Of a DNA stretch of 64,000 nucleotides, positions 11,685-24,906 are shown piece after piece. The DNA is taken from NCBI GenBank assembly GCA_016801845.1, contig CM028924.1:2063501-2127500 (forward strand), read 5' to 3'. The position numbers were made by a program, and so were the translations under genes. Source of the stretch: Polydactylus sextarius. Lineage: Eukaryota; Chordata; Actinopteri; Polynemidae. The notes under the pieces are model-generated. The model had not been told where the DNA came from. It did no database searches and worked only from the letters and a program-made list of their open reading frames with translations. Positions within the stretch are counted from its first letter, which is position 1. Every line of letters begins with the position of its first letter.

Positions 11685-14430
11685 AAACGCTCGGCACAGC
11701 TGGCAGCACCTCGGCTCTCCGAGCTCTGTGCCAGCTCTCATTCCCATGGCAACATTATCAAAAGTTCAGCAGCCATGTGGTAGCTGTCTTACATGTTCCA
11801 GGGAAATGGCCATTCAAATGGTTGATTTGAATAAATATGCTCATCCCCAGCCATTCAAATTGTGATATGTGAAGCTTTGAGAACACAATGTGCAAGAGCA
11901 GCCTGCTCTCCTCTCTCTCTCTCTCTGGGTGTTCACTAAACCTACATCTGGGGATTTAGAGTCAGGGAGGAGTGGAAGAAAGGAGGAGGCAGGAAGGGTG
12001 AGGGCCAGCGGGGGCTCATTCCCAGTGTATACAGGTGGAATTAATGGGAAGCAACAGGAACGGACTGAATGTGTGTGTGCGCACCTCCCTAAGGCCTTAA
12101 GGATTATAGCTTCATGCGCACACGATCACGCACAAACACACACAGGCTTTTCACAAATACTCGCTGGGTCTTGAATGTCTTAGTCCGTGGGCAATCTAGT
12201 TCCAAAAATCCTCTCCACCCCTCATTTATTCAGACATCTGTACACCTTTAACAATTAAACTATACTGTGACTAAATTCCTGCAGTTGCCAAAATAACAAG
12301 TATCAATGATTCAGCGCACCCATCCTTTTTTTCATGTCCTGTACTGCAGGAGTTTCTTAACATAATGGGCTGGGACTCAAAAAAAAAGGGTCTGGCTGCC
12401 CCCGACATGATGAATGAACTTATTTCTTGTTCCTGCAGCTCAAGTTAAATGTGTTCGAGCTTATTCTTGTTCCCTCGAAACGAAAGGAACAGAAGCTTCT
12501 CTTCTCCATGAGAGAACCACAGCGTCCGCGCTCCGCAATTTTATTAAAGCACATTTCGTCACATGCAAACTCTTTAAAATACGGCAACAAGTAACAGGTC
12601 TAGATGTCATTGGAAAAGTCTGTGCTTCTTTCTTTTCCTTTTATAAATCAATGGGAAACTTTTGCGATTGAATTGAGGTTTTATTAGGACATGCTGTTCA
12701 GACTCAGAAACAGAAGGTGTTTGTGTTTAGATGTTATTATTTAAATGAAGACTCGTTTATCATTGTGCATTTAATTACGTTATTATTTGTGCGTCACTGT
12801 TGTTGGGGACCAAGAGGTCAAAGCAAACTCAGGTTTCCTTAAGAAAACGTTTATGTATGTATATATAGTGACAGATCAAACCACTGACAATGAAAAAAAG
12901 GGGGAAACAACCTCAAGAATAAATAAAACTCAGTACAAATAAACAAATCCCCCCATCCTGGTGCAGCTGATGGTTTGATCTGTTCATTGAGTTTCTCTAC
13001 TAAAACAAGCTCCGCCCACAGTCACCTCTTTTGCCTGAACCAGGAAGTACTGATGCAGCTGCAGACATGGTAACTAAATAAACCAAAGAAAAGCTAATAA
13101 ATAACGACTGAACAATGTCACCTCAGACTACAGGTTCATGTCGAACTATAAAATCTCATCTACTCGTGTGACTGTGAACATTTAGCTGTTTCCATTGTTT
13201 GGCTGTGGATACAGTCATCACACCTGTGTTAGAAGATAAACATGGGAAAATTATTTTCTATTCGAAAAATGGAAAATGTTTGAGGAATGTTTTTCTAATG
13301 ATCAGATACAATACATGGGATATTTATTCAGGCAACAGCAGCTTTAATCTGAGTCACTCACACTCATGTGATTTTATTATTATTATTATTATTGAAGAAA
13401 CATTGTTCCACAGCAGAAAACTGATCAATGCTTTCAACTGAACTATTTTTATCCGGTTGTAAGTCCCCATCCCACCAATGTTTGTCTAACTACCCACTTC
13501 CTTTCATTTATCTTGATTTTTCTCTTTTTCTCTGTCCTCAGGTCGCCGTCTGCTGCCTCTGTTAAAGCCCGAAAAGGCCAACAGGCGTCTTTGATGGAGA
13601 CCAGAGGGAGGATGGAAAACCACAAACTCATCTTATCAAACTCATTTTGTTCCCGCTCCCTCCCTCCTTCCCTCCCTCTCATCGTCCAGCAGCAGCACAG
13701 ACCAGAACAACCCGGCACTTTATGAAGGTAAAGTAAGAAAAACAAAAGACATGGTGTTGGCTGTAGTGCAGGAAGCAGTGGGTGCAAAAACAGCAACAAA
13801 AAAAAAACCCACAATACAATAGTGAACACTGAGAAAGAAAGAATATAGGAAGGAAGAAAAAAGTATGAAAGAAAAAGTCACCATTTCCTGTCCTGTGCTG
13901 GAGGAAGAGTGGGCACCAGCGTGTGAGGCGTGCGTACGTGCAGCGTGGTGTGTGAGCCTTGGTGGAGGTGGGGACCAGAGAACAGGATGCACAGCCCTTG
14001 AGGAATGCGTACAGCCTTGTGGCACGTCTGTGAAACTCATCCCTCCCTCCCTCCCTCCCTCTCTCTTCTGTAAAGCTTTCTTTTCTCCCCCTTTCAGTCT
14101 CCCCTTGTTGCTGCAGCTTCTGCTGCGTCCCGCTCTCTCTCTGTCTTTCTCTCTTTCTGTACGGGACAGCAGTCACACAGGCAGCAAAAGGAAGATCTGT
14201 AGACTGAGATAGTGAGGGACATTAAAGGAGAAGAGAATGAAAGAGACAGGGCACAAAAAAAAAAGAAAAAAAAAAGCTCTTGGGATCTGGGACTCAGATT
14301 GAAAAACCAGTGAACCCATCCCATCATCGCCATGCGCCCTGAAGTGACTTTTACTCTCGTGATTCCACAGTTTACAGTCGTACGTCACGTCTTTGCTGCT
14401 GTAGCGTGAGTCACATACGCAGGGATCTCA

Positions 14431-14461
14431 GGAGGAGGAGGAGGAGGAGGAGGAGGAGGGA
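14431..14461. repeat. (GGA)n trinucleotide tract
   Basis: About ten GGA units on the plus strand; purine-only, intergenic. Confidence 0.9.
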
Positions 14462-14833
14462 GCCCTGCCAGTGACTGCAGCTAACTGGTAATTCACGACA
14501 TCAAGGGTTGCCGTGTTAACCTTTACGTCACATATCGTCGCCTCCTCTTCCTCCTGGAGAATCCCTGAAAGAGGAAAAAAACAAGCCATAAAAATTCTCT
14601 TAAACAGAAATTACATCCTGTAAATTACACCTGCGCTTTTTATGTCTTATATCACCGCAGCTACGACATATCGAGCCGAGATCTTTTTTTTCCTCTTGTC
14701 TTTTTTGGATACGTAGCCTTGGGCATGTTCTCTTTTCTATTTATTTCATTCACATTCTTCTCTCATGTAAAAACTCCTGCTTCTTCTATTTCGAGTCTTG
14801 TGAAGACCCAGTTCTCCGTCCATGCCTTCATCC

Positions 14834-14860
14834 CACACACACACACACACACACACACAC
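14834..14860. repeat. (CA)n microsatellite
   Basis: About 13 CA units, intergenic. Confidence 0.95.
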
Positions 14861-16807
14861 CCCTTAAAAGAAAGAAAAAAAAAAACAAACAGCTGCTCTC
14901 CATTCGTCCTGATTATCCTGGAGACCAGAAGAGAACAGAGCATGTAACAGAACAGCACAGACTGCACTTTATTTACTGTGCTGCATGCTGCTTAGCTCTG
15001 GCTGGCTAACTAGCCACAGCAGGCCTGCATGCCTGCTCGCTGCAGTCAGCTCTGCTAACAACTCTGCTCTTCTTTGCAATTTGGAGCTAAACATGACTCA
15101 TCTTTGATGTGCATATATCCGATTGTGTAATGGGCTGAGTTTTATTTGTATTTTTTTGTGGTAATCACCTACCGACTGACAAAAAAAAAAAAAAAAAAAA
15201 AAAAAGCAGTTATCTTTCTGTTTTGATGAAAGGAAATAACAGGTTGTAGACATGTGTGCGTTTCTAGGTGAATACACGTGTTGTTTATTTCACTGGTCAT
15301 TCTCAAAAACTTTCCACCGATGACCAGAAAATGTGACCTCACATCATTTTCCCATCATGAATCTGCACAGATGAGAACACGTGCGTGAGCCACATGTGGT
15401 GAAAGGATGATGTAAACAGGTAAACAGATAGTCACAGGTAACAAATAGACTAATATATGAACACATGAACGTTTTTCTCTAGCTGCCAGTTTTCAGAAAG
15501 GTTTTTGTGACTTTGGAGAGACGACAGAATGGCATCTGTCCAGATGGCAGATGTTTTTTGATCAGTATCATTCATGTCAGACCTCAGATGCACTCTGAAG
15601 AGTTGCAAAAATGTCAACATTTATTCCACAGAGTTGCCCCACGTTTTACTGTCTCTGTTTCTCAAATGGAAGCCAGAAAATTTGAGATAAAACGTTGTTT
15701 TGTTCTTTTCTAAATGACTTTAACTGTCACAACCTGTCCACAGATGTTTCAGATGATCTTTCACCCCCGTATTAACATATTTCTTTCTGTTTTTAATGCC
15801 GTACAAGAAAATAAATCCCACCTGATCTTTTCCTCATCCACCCACATCCTTAACCAATGACTGCTCAGTAACAATGCAGCTTTAAAACTGTAATTCAAAA
15901 AAAAAAAAAAAAAAAAGTCAGGAAGAGCAGTGATAATTTTCTTGACAACAATTTAATAATCTAGTTATTTTAAAAATTTACTCTTTATTCTTTTTGAGAA
16001 TAAAACAACAAAATCTTTTGTTTCCAGCTTCTAAAATGTCAATATTTTCTCATTTTTATGAACTAAAACATGAAGTTAATTAAGTTGATTAAGATTAATG
16101 TCAAGTCTAATGTGATCGTATGCGGTTACTTTATTTTCCAGTCTGTGTCCAACCAGGTGGCGCGTAAGGTGGGAAGCTCACTTGGTTATGATTTGGAAAA
16201 GATAATTACGGGAAACATTTATCTAAGATCAGTCTCTTACGTAGTATCATCCACACCAACACACCTGGAAATGTCTCTGTTAAAATTATATGTTTGTACA
16301 ACCAAACATCTGCTCTCCGTCTTCACTGAGGTGTTAAAATGTCACAGTGTGTAATGGAAACAAACTTGCTAATGAATGTAATCCATTTATGAGTTGTGTT
16401 TAATTCCAAAACATATTTGATATTAAAAGTTGGTAGGAAACTGGATTATTGTAGTCATGTAACTTTTCCAAATACCCTCACACTTTCAGTTTATCGTCTA
16501 AATCCATCAAACCAAAAGTCTGTTGCTGTTGTAACTGTTGTAGAAATGAAACCAGTGAAGTTTTGATAGTCTGGATCTGTCGTTTGTCTCAGTTGTGTTT
16601 AGTAAAAAAATGTTTGTTATTTCTTTTTCCTTTTTTTATTATTATTTACCCCATCACCATAGCAACATGCCTCAGAGGCGTCATGGTCCCCAATCATCTG
16701 ATATTGTTCTGGCGGTCGTGATGTCCCGCCTGATTGAACTGCACACATGTGCACGCACACACTGTAGTTTGACAAGGTGCTAAATGGGAGGTTACGGGGT
16801 TTTGGAC

Positions 16808-16837
16808 GGTGGTGGTGGTGGTGGTGGGGGGGGGGCT
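16808..16837. repeat. (GGT)n followed by G10 tract
   Basis: Repeated GGT units running into a homopolymeric G run; G-rich on the plus strand. Confidence 0.9.
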
Positions 16838-17699
16838 CAGGGCTACAGTGTCTGGTACTCTGGTAAATATCGAACACACGCCCTAAACAAGGTTGGTGGA
16901 AGTAGAGAAAAACCAGGCTTTGAGGAAAAGATCCGTATTCACCAGGGACAAGTTTACCTGCTCTGCTCTGTTCTGTTTCTAGTCCAAACTCTCTTTCTTT
17001 CTCTTTTCTTTTCTGTTGTGGAGGATGGTGGGTGTTTCAGGTCATTTTCACTGACTCAGTCTCAAGCTGTTTGTACTCACCAGCCAACTGATGTTGACAG
17101 CCAAACACAGCTGCTCGGTAAGATTAGGTTTGTAGGACGATGGTGGAAAAACGGCAGGGTGGTTCAGGATGTACATTCATCACTGCATAGCCAGTTTGAA
17201 CGGCAAGACGACCTCCCTGTCTTTAAAATAAACCACTTCCACTTTTACTTTTTACTTTTGTTTATCTTCAGTATAACTAAAACATACTGAAGCATCAGGA
17301 TATTCCTCCCGGTAAAGCCTCTGTTGAAAAATTGAGTTATCTAAAACATTATTGGTGTAATAGTTAAATTAGATTATATTATAATACAGCAGATTGCCAG
17401 TCACTTCTTCATATTATCTCTTTGTTCTCTCTCTCTTTTTTTTCTCCTTTAAATTCTTGCATCTGCTCTAACATCTGGAGCAACAACTCCCTCAACATCC
17501 AAGCCCAGAAAAACAAACACCAGGTTCTGATGGTAATGTCGAGAGAGATAACGCAGCTTCACGTTGCCTCATTGTCTTTTCTTCTCTCTGTCTTCTCTGT
17601 CTTAACCTTGAACCAGATTGCAACATTTCAGGCAATATGCCTTCATCACTCTCATTCCAAGAATTAGATTAGATGATTGATAACACTCATCACGTCAAA

Positions 17700-17990
17700 T
17701 CTACCATAAGACCAACCGCAACTAGCAGCCTGTTAGCTTAGCTTAACACAAAGAGTCAAAACAGGGGGGAAGTAGATACGAGCCAAGAAAAAGTTTGGCA
17801 GATAAAACACTGTAAAACTGGGTTTTGTGCAGATCAGATAAATGAGATGTAAAATGTTGTTTAATGAACTTGAAGCAGTAGGGTGGATATGTGTTACCTC
17901 CACACGGAGCCAGACTATCTGTCTTCTCACTGTTTACAACTTTTAAACTAAGCTAAGCTAAGTTAAGTTAACTGCTCGTTGGCTGGGTTC
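17700..17990. repeat. Degenerate dispersed teleost repeat (GTTAGCTTAGCTTA type)
   Basis: The left end reads CTGTTAGCTTAGCTTAACAC followed by AAAGAGTCAAAACAGGGGG; the right end carries the inverted equivalent AAGCTAAGCTAAGTTAAGTTAAC near 17945-17970. I recognise this layout (GTTAGCTTAGC, AAAGACTGGAAACAGGGGGAA, GAGCCAGACT, closing inverted GCTAAGCTAA) as a non-autonomous repeat found throughout percomorph fish genomes. This copy is diverged and its exact borders and target-site duplication are unclear. Confidence 0.55.
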
Positions 17991-20894
17991 TTACATTTCT
18001 TGGCAGTTGTGAGAGTCAAACAGTTTCTTTAAAGCATCACATTCTTACTTCAAGTTAAAACCAAACACAAGAGTTGACCTAAAACTCTCTGAGAACACGT
18101 AGCTCCCATGTGACACACGTTTCCCTCCTCTCCTCTACTCAGACACGTCGGCACGATCAGCCTACATTTGCCATTTGACAGGTGAGAGCAGGTGGGAGAG
18201 CTGTGGGTGTCGTTTGCTCGAGAGGTGAGATGAAAAGCGTGGGCCTGTGTCGGTCTTCATCCTCCCTCTGTTCCAATTCCTGCTCCTGCATTGGTGTGAG
18301 TCCGCTCTCGGCTCCAAGGGCAAACAAAAAGGGAAACGGCAGCGGTTGTCAAGGCAACACGGTAGCCACATGCACACAGAAACACACACACACAGGTGTT
18401 GTGTGTAGTTAGGAGTGTGTACACACACTCAGACATGTGTGGTGAATACGTCATCGTGATTCTCTTTGCAGCATGAGTGAGTGTTTGTGGGCTGGAGCTG
18501 AGGGACCTTTCACGACTTCAGCTGATGAGTGGGAATCTAAACTTGGCATCGTGTCACACGCTTTATTTATACAAAGCTACGTCTTTTAAGTCTCACAGCT
18601 AGTGTCCTACTTAAACACAGACTTTTGGAAATGATGTATTAGTCGCAGCGTGTTACATTTAAAAAAAAAAAAAAAATCATCCTCAAATAGATTTCCTATT
18701 GAGATCACATCGATGTGTTTCTGTGTGTTTCCCATTAACTCCCTGAGATGTTGCTGTGGGATGTGTGATCGCGTGAACTTTTCTCGTGCTTTCTGTGCTA
18801 AATTACAAAACGTTTATCATCGTTGGCTCCTCCTCTTACCCTCGGAGGGAAGCAGCCTCGATAATTTGTCATCTCGCCCCCTTCGTTTTCTCTCTGTCAC
18901 TCTCTCTCTCATGTCGTTGATGTGTCAGTCCTTAAATCTACCAGATAGTTTTAATGTCTGGGTGTGACTGCTCTTCACATGCAAAATGTGGGTAAAGTAA
19001 CGATCGGGGATTAAAATTAAGAGGAAAGAAAAAAAGAAATTCAAAACAAATGCTTAATTAGTAGCTCGGGACTCAAATGGAGCCAACGACACCACAGTCG
19101 ATGTAGCAAACAATTTTTCAAGGGGAGTTGAGAGACGAAGTGATATATACATGTCAGGTTTTAAAGATGTGATAATGTGCACTTTCTGGTACAGAAGATG
19201 CTTTCATAGCTGGATTTTCTGGTTTTGTGTATATTTATCTGTGTGAAAGCTGTTGCTCACATCTCTGTGTGTGTGTTACTGTATGTATTAATTAAATATG
19301 ATGTGCTGTGGGTATTACAGAGAGGAAAAGTGGATCTGGGACAACACCTTATTTATCCACGCACAAGATAAATCTGACACTGTTATGTTCAGTTTTCACT
19401 GATAAATTTAATGATCAGAGGATTGTAAACTGATGTTGGATTGTTGCCTGGGATGAATTAAAGGTTAATTTCCCAGATGTTAACTACAAATAATGGATTA
19501 GGCAGGTATAGAGAAGCAAAACAAAAGATGAACTGTACGTGAACACAGGCTTGAACCTATTTGCTCATAAGGAAAACATTTTTGACTTTTTTCAGCTCTT
19601 CTACGTTTTTCCTCACTAAATTAACAGGAGGAAATGCTACGCCTGAATGTTGGCTGCCCAACCAGAGTCAACAACAGACAAAACAATATGAGTAGTGAAA
19701 TTCAAATGGATAATTTTGTATATAAGCAAGCAGCCATATCCCCGTACGCCCATCCAAGATCCCAATCCTAATAAACTCCCTCCTTGTCTCTGCCAAGTCT
19801 AATTTGTTCACTCTGCTTGTGTTTCTGTTCAGAGTGATCTTGATTAAGACACACGCCCCTCAAAAGGGCCAGACCAACTTCTTATCTCACAGCGAGGAAG
19901 TGAGGAAGGAACCATCAACACTGACACAAAGGGTGGGCCACTAGCGACGTGAGTCAGCCTTGTTTTGGCTTATCCACTTTTCCATTAGCTGTGAAGTCTA
20001 GAATTTAACTTATTTTTATTTCCACGGGGATCTACAGACTCTTGAGTTTATTTTTGTTGTTGTTCTTAATCTGGACACTGAGCATGACGACATGGACCTA
20101 AACCAAGAGGTTGAGGAAGAGATTGATGCTTCATGCAGAGATAAAATGACGCAGGTTATGAACATTATGCTTATGTTTCCTGATCAGACTTGTCCAGTTT
20201 TCATGAACCATAGAAAACCAAAGAATTAATCACCGTATCGATAAAGAGCATGTATGTAAATCTTATATAGGTTTGCTGTACATGCTACATCATGTTTTAA
20301 AAGGAGTCCCAGCATTAAATAAAACCTCATGTTATAATTGAAATTTTAGGAAATAGACAAAATCACTTTGTTTCCAAAAAGATTATTTTCCAAGAGGCTG
20401 AACAACACATCTGGAAGTGTAAAGCTTCATTTTAACACTGATTTTTGCATGAATTAAAGAAAACAAGCTACAAAGTGTTAATTAGTGAGCGTATCCCTGT
20501 TTCTAATCTTTAAACTACACCAAACTAACATCCTCTGGCTTTGACTCTGTATCAAATTTACAGATATGACAGAGGTATTGATCTTCCTATAAAACTCTCT
20601 CACCTGTTATGAAAATAGACGCTGAGGTGAGAAGATTTTAAAAATAAAAGGCTGAAGATAAGAGCTGAGGATAAAAGGGGGCAGGTGTTAATGAATGGTG
20701 AACAAAAATAAAAGAAGAAGTAAAAGAGGAAGTAGGAAGAAACGTTTTTAAAAATGCAGGTAGTAGGACGAGTGTTGCTCTGCAGCTAAACTCGTCTTCC
20801 CTTCAGCAGGGGTGGTCCTTTGGCAAGATAACTCCAGCCAGACAGCCATGGGTGATAGAGATCAGATTGAGATGACAGACTGGAGTGCTGCCCA

Positions 20895-20935
<41 letters not shown>

Positions 20936-21335
20936 ACAACGTAATGAGGAGGAAATTAAAACGGTATTCTGTAGAAAGAAAAGGGAGAAAAATCTTGAAT
21001 TCTTTGTTGTTTGTGTTTTTTTGTTTTTTGAGTGAAAACAGAAAGCTGGAAGTTCTTTGGTCTGTCAAACATACACATCATCTGCCCTGAACTGTCTACT
21101 GAACCTGCAACATGAGCTTGTAAACTGTTTCACCACACTAACATGAATCTTTGCATTTAAATCATTACATTATTTATTTGACAATATGTACTGGAGTGTG
21201 CACTTTATACTTTCAAACCATCCTTCATCTTAACAAAGAATGAAAACTAAACTTTAAATCACCAGAATAAACATAATTTGTAATAGTTGTTTAAAGCAAC
21301 AGAGGTTGAGTTTTCTACAGTTTAACACTTGTTAA
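17990..21335. other. Intergenic DNA, third part
   Basis: AT-rich, mostly unique sequence with few repeats: short (CA)n at 18383-18394, poly-A at 18660-18676, and (CA)n 20894-20939 with one AA interruption. No exon, structured RNA or transposable element could be supported. Confidence 0.6.
20894..20939. repeat. (CA)n microsatellite
   Basis: About 22 CA units with one AA interruption, intergenic. Confidence 0.95.
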
Positions 21336-21339
21336 TGTT

Positions 21340-21630
21340 TAACACCAAAGAGAGACACCAGAAAGGTTTGTTTTTTTGTGGCGTGCCTCAGGGTTCAGTC
21401 CGAGATCCTGTTCTTTTTTTGGTGATATTATCTGCAAACATGGCATCTGTTTGCACTTTTAAACAGATGACACACACCCCAAAATACCAGATCAGTGACC
21501 TCCTCACTGCCTTTTTTACCTTCTTTCATTATGTTCTTTGGTTACTTACGTTCTTCTGCTATGCATTACAGAACATCTTTGTATAAAATATGCTATACAA
21601 ACATTATTTTATTATGAAGTTATATCAAAA
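21340..21630 (+). mobile_element. Truncated L2/CR1-type non-LTR retrotransposon relic
   Basis: Positions about 21368-21430 translate to FFCGVPQGSV..DPVLF, which matches the conserved GVPQGSxLxPxLF block of LINE reverse transcriptases. About 140 bases later the sequence ends in TTTGTATAAAATATGCTATACAAACATTATTTTATTATG (seen in two pieces: the near-palindromic stem 21578-21601 and the TTATTTTATTATG tail), like the 3' tail of fish L2 elements. The catalytic YADD box and the rest of the RT are missing, so the copy is internally deleted and dead. Confidence 0.65.
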
Positions 21631-24600
21631 ACAAAAAACAATTAGAACACACAAGCTGCAGTTTGCAGGATGCATCATTTTGTCCCATTTCACTAAAGAG
21701 TTATGAGTGATTTAACTAAAAAAACAAATGGGATCAAGCATTAGTTTACCAGAGCCCTGTAGGGATCACAAATTCATCCTCATTTGCAAATTGTATATAA
21801 GCAGTGTGTTTGTGAAAGTGGCTCCAGATGTTGTGATTTGTCAGTTGTGGCCTCGATGACATCTCAGTTCATTTGAAGTTGCATTTTCTTTTCGAGCAAA
21901 ACATCTGTCACACCGAATTTGATCAAATTTACTATTGAGACATCACATTTAACACCATAGCAGCTTTCCAACATGTGTGCAGCAGTATGCGTGTGTGGCA
22001 GGTGCCTGTTGTCTGATGATTTATTATCACAGTGGACTAATGTCTTTTGTTGCCGCTTCGTTAATGTTATTCATGCTGCTTCTTTGCGACACCTCGGGGA
22101 TTCGTGAAGTGACAATGCTGCTGACACACTCAAAACATGAAACTCAAATTGGAATTTATGATCATGGGGATAAGCGTGAAAAGACCTGATATTTTTTTTT
22201 TCCCTCCACGTACAGCAATATCGCCTCTGCGTGAGGATGTTTCAAAGCTTGTGTGTGTGTGTGACTGACTGTTTATGTGTGTGTGTTCGTGTGAGACGTG
22301 TGAGTGCCTCTTTCCCAGAGGTCATTGTCTCTGGGTCCAGACGGCTCCGACTCAGGTTCTCAGCGTGGCTTCACTAATCTGCCGTAATTATGTCTCACAG
22401 CCAGCTCACTCACATTCACACTCATACACTGACTCCCTGTCTCCTTCTCTTTCTTTCTCTTTCTCTCTCTTCATTTTTCTCAGGAGACCAGAGTCGTGGT
22501 TGCCACAGGATGGCTGGCAGTAGCTGGCTGCGTGTGTGTTTGTGTCTGTGTATATATTAAACTGTGTCATCCATGCAATGGGACTACCGCTACACTGAGA
22601 CATAGCTCAAAGCGCCACCTTCACAGCTTCAGGGTTCATAAAAGACTGTAAATGCAGTCGTGACTCGCCGTATAGTGATAGAGGTTTGCAACGTGAGAGT
22701 CATCCGCTGCACGCATCTCCCGCATGGTCCTATCAGCGTGATGCATTTCTTCCTTATGTGTCATCATCCGTCACGCCTTGGGGTGCATAGCGACACAGAA
22801 GCTGTGTGGACATCCGAAATCCAAACTAGTTTAAAGAGAAACACCGTGCCAAAAAAAAAAAAAAAAAAAAAATTTACCTTCTAGATTAGAAATGTTTGGA
22901 CATGTTTCCTATAGGAAAACACAAGAAGTCAGATCATTACACAAGTTTATGAAAGAAAATACCTGAAAAAATAAAGAAATACCACTGAAAATAATGCAAC
23001 CAACTCAATTTATAGACTTCCTGATTCAACTTGGACTTTGTTGTACTGAGCTTTGTGCAGGAATTAAACTGATGTGAGACTTTTTTATATGATAATAAGA
23101 CATTATCATCATAATATATGTATATATATATAAAATGACCATGGATTCCTTTAATGCAAAACAACTCAACTTGCAATTTCCATCCTCAATTGTCTTCATG
23201 AGAGACTTCAGTCAAACACTCCCTCTGTGTAACCATAAGCATAACTTGCGAAGACATAAAATGTTTATCTTTGGTATTGTGACCAAGACAAACACTTTTC
23301 TCAGGACAATAAATCTAGAAGTAGAAAATGCAGTTAACACTGCCACAAAGACCAAAACTGTAATCATCACAAAGTATGTGAGTACACATTCGTATGGCAA
23401 TTTTCCCGCAGTCGTAAAAAGCCACAGTAAACAACATCTATGATATGAACACACAGCGATGACATTTTCAAACATTAACACTGTCAACACTCAGGACTTT
23501 GACATATATTACTTCATTTCTTTTTGCTACAAAGTTTAATATTTATCCTGCAAATATATCATAAATAAAACCAGATTCACATCTGCTCTTAACAAACATT
23601 TACTGTGAAAGTTTTATGTATTTGCAGGTAAGCATGTGGCAAAAATAAGAAAATAAAGTGACAATATTTGATATGACAAAACAAGAACAAGCTGATATGA
23701 AAATCGGTCTTTGTTTATCTGAAAATAATGAATCTAATCTGATCTAACATGTAGCCGTGCTTCTAAATCAACACATGTATTTATATTCTCAGGCACTGTG
23801 ACTATAATCAAGTGTTATAATTCATAATTGTGGTTGGGACTCATTTGTATTGCAGTGATGTATGACAAGGTGAACTCTGTTTAACCCTGTGACAGCATTC
23901 ATTTATTCAAGAAGGCAGGTTGGCCGTACAGGACAAACCTGTTCCTTTTCTCAAAGGAAACTGTGGAGCGTTTGGTTTGTGCGTCAGTGTGCGTGAACCC
24001 CGCGGAGATCATTAAACTGTTAAAGTCACCGTCTTCCTCTTCACCAAACCTCAAATCTCACAAGATATTTCACGATCGTGAGGAAAAACACACACATACA
24101 CACACACAAAGCTTCACAAAGCCTTTCAGACTACATGCGTGCCTGGCTGCTTGCTTAAACACACACATGCGCGCGCGCACACACTCATATATATACACAC
24201 ACACACGCGCGCGCAGCTGCAGCAGCATAGCACTCGTATTTAAACTGATGTGAGCGCTGTCACGACATCCGACTAGTCCTATTTGTTCCACAGAAGCCTT
24301 GGCGTGAGAGAGCAGGGTCACCCCACTGGCTCTCATGCAAATCCATTCAGAACACATACTCGCACGCACACACACGCGTGCGTGCGCACTTACGCACGCA
24401 CACACACTTAATAGTCCTGTAGGTAAACCAAAAACAGACAGAGAGACATGCAGGGTGGGAGAGCAGACACACTGAAGGACAACAAAAATGAATAAAACAG
24501 ACACATTCACAGAAACATCAACCTGAAGACACGTAATGAAACGGTCACATATGACACAGCAGTACTGGCTCGTGGCTAAAATAAACAATGACCAGAGCTG

Positions 24601-24714
24601 GGGCCACAAGGGTTTAAAACTGTCCTGAGCTGCTTCACTCACTGGTGGCCCCCGATGGAGGCAAGAGGTAGTGTAACACCTAAAGATGGAGAGATCTGTC
24701 CTACTGTGAGTCTG

Positions 24715-24906
<192 letters not shown>

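Larger units (their letters stand above)
10480..17690. other. Intergenic DNA, second part
   Basis: No gene recognised. Notable contents are a 26-bp motif duplicated 90 bp apart (10558, 10648), a (GT)n/(CA)n hairpin (11638-11684), a non-repetitive island with three ATTCAAAT-type motifs (11690-11880), (TTA)n near 13374-13394, TCCC/CCCT-rich runs (13660-13680, 14039-14062), (GGA)n 14431-14461, (CA)n 14834-14860, poly-A 15181-15205 and 15897-15916, and a G-rich GGT/G10 tract at 16808-16837. Confidence 0.65.

Noticed and set aside
13679..14176. 165-residue minus-strand frame
   Set aside because: Composed of CCCT/GAGG low-complexity and poly-A/T translations.
16784..17290. 168-residue plus-strand frame
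   Set aside because: Begins in a GGT/G10 repeat, lacks recognisable domains and has a composition typical of random frames.
24070..24642. 190-residue minus-strand frame, the longest in the window
   Set aside because: Driven by CA/GT/GC alternating repeats (Val/Cys/Arg/Ala-rich); no domain or start context.
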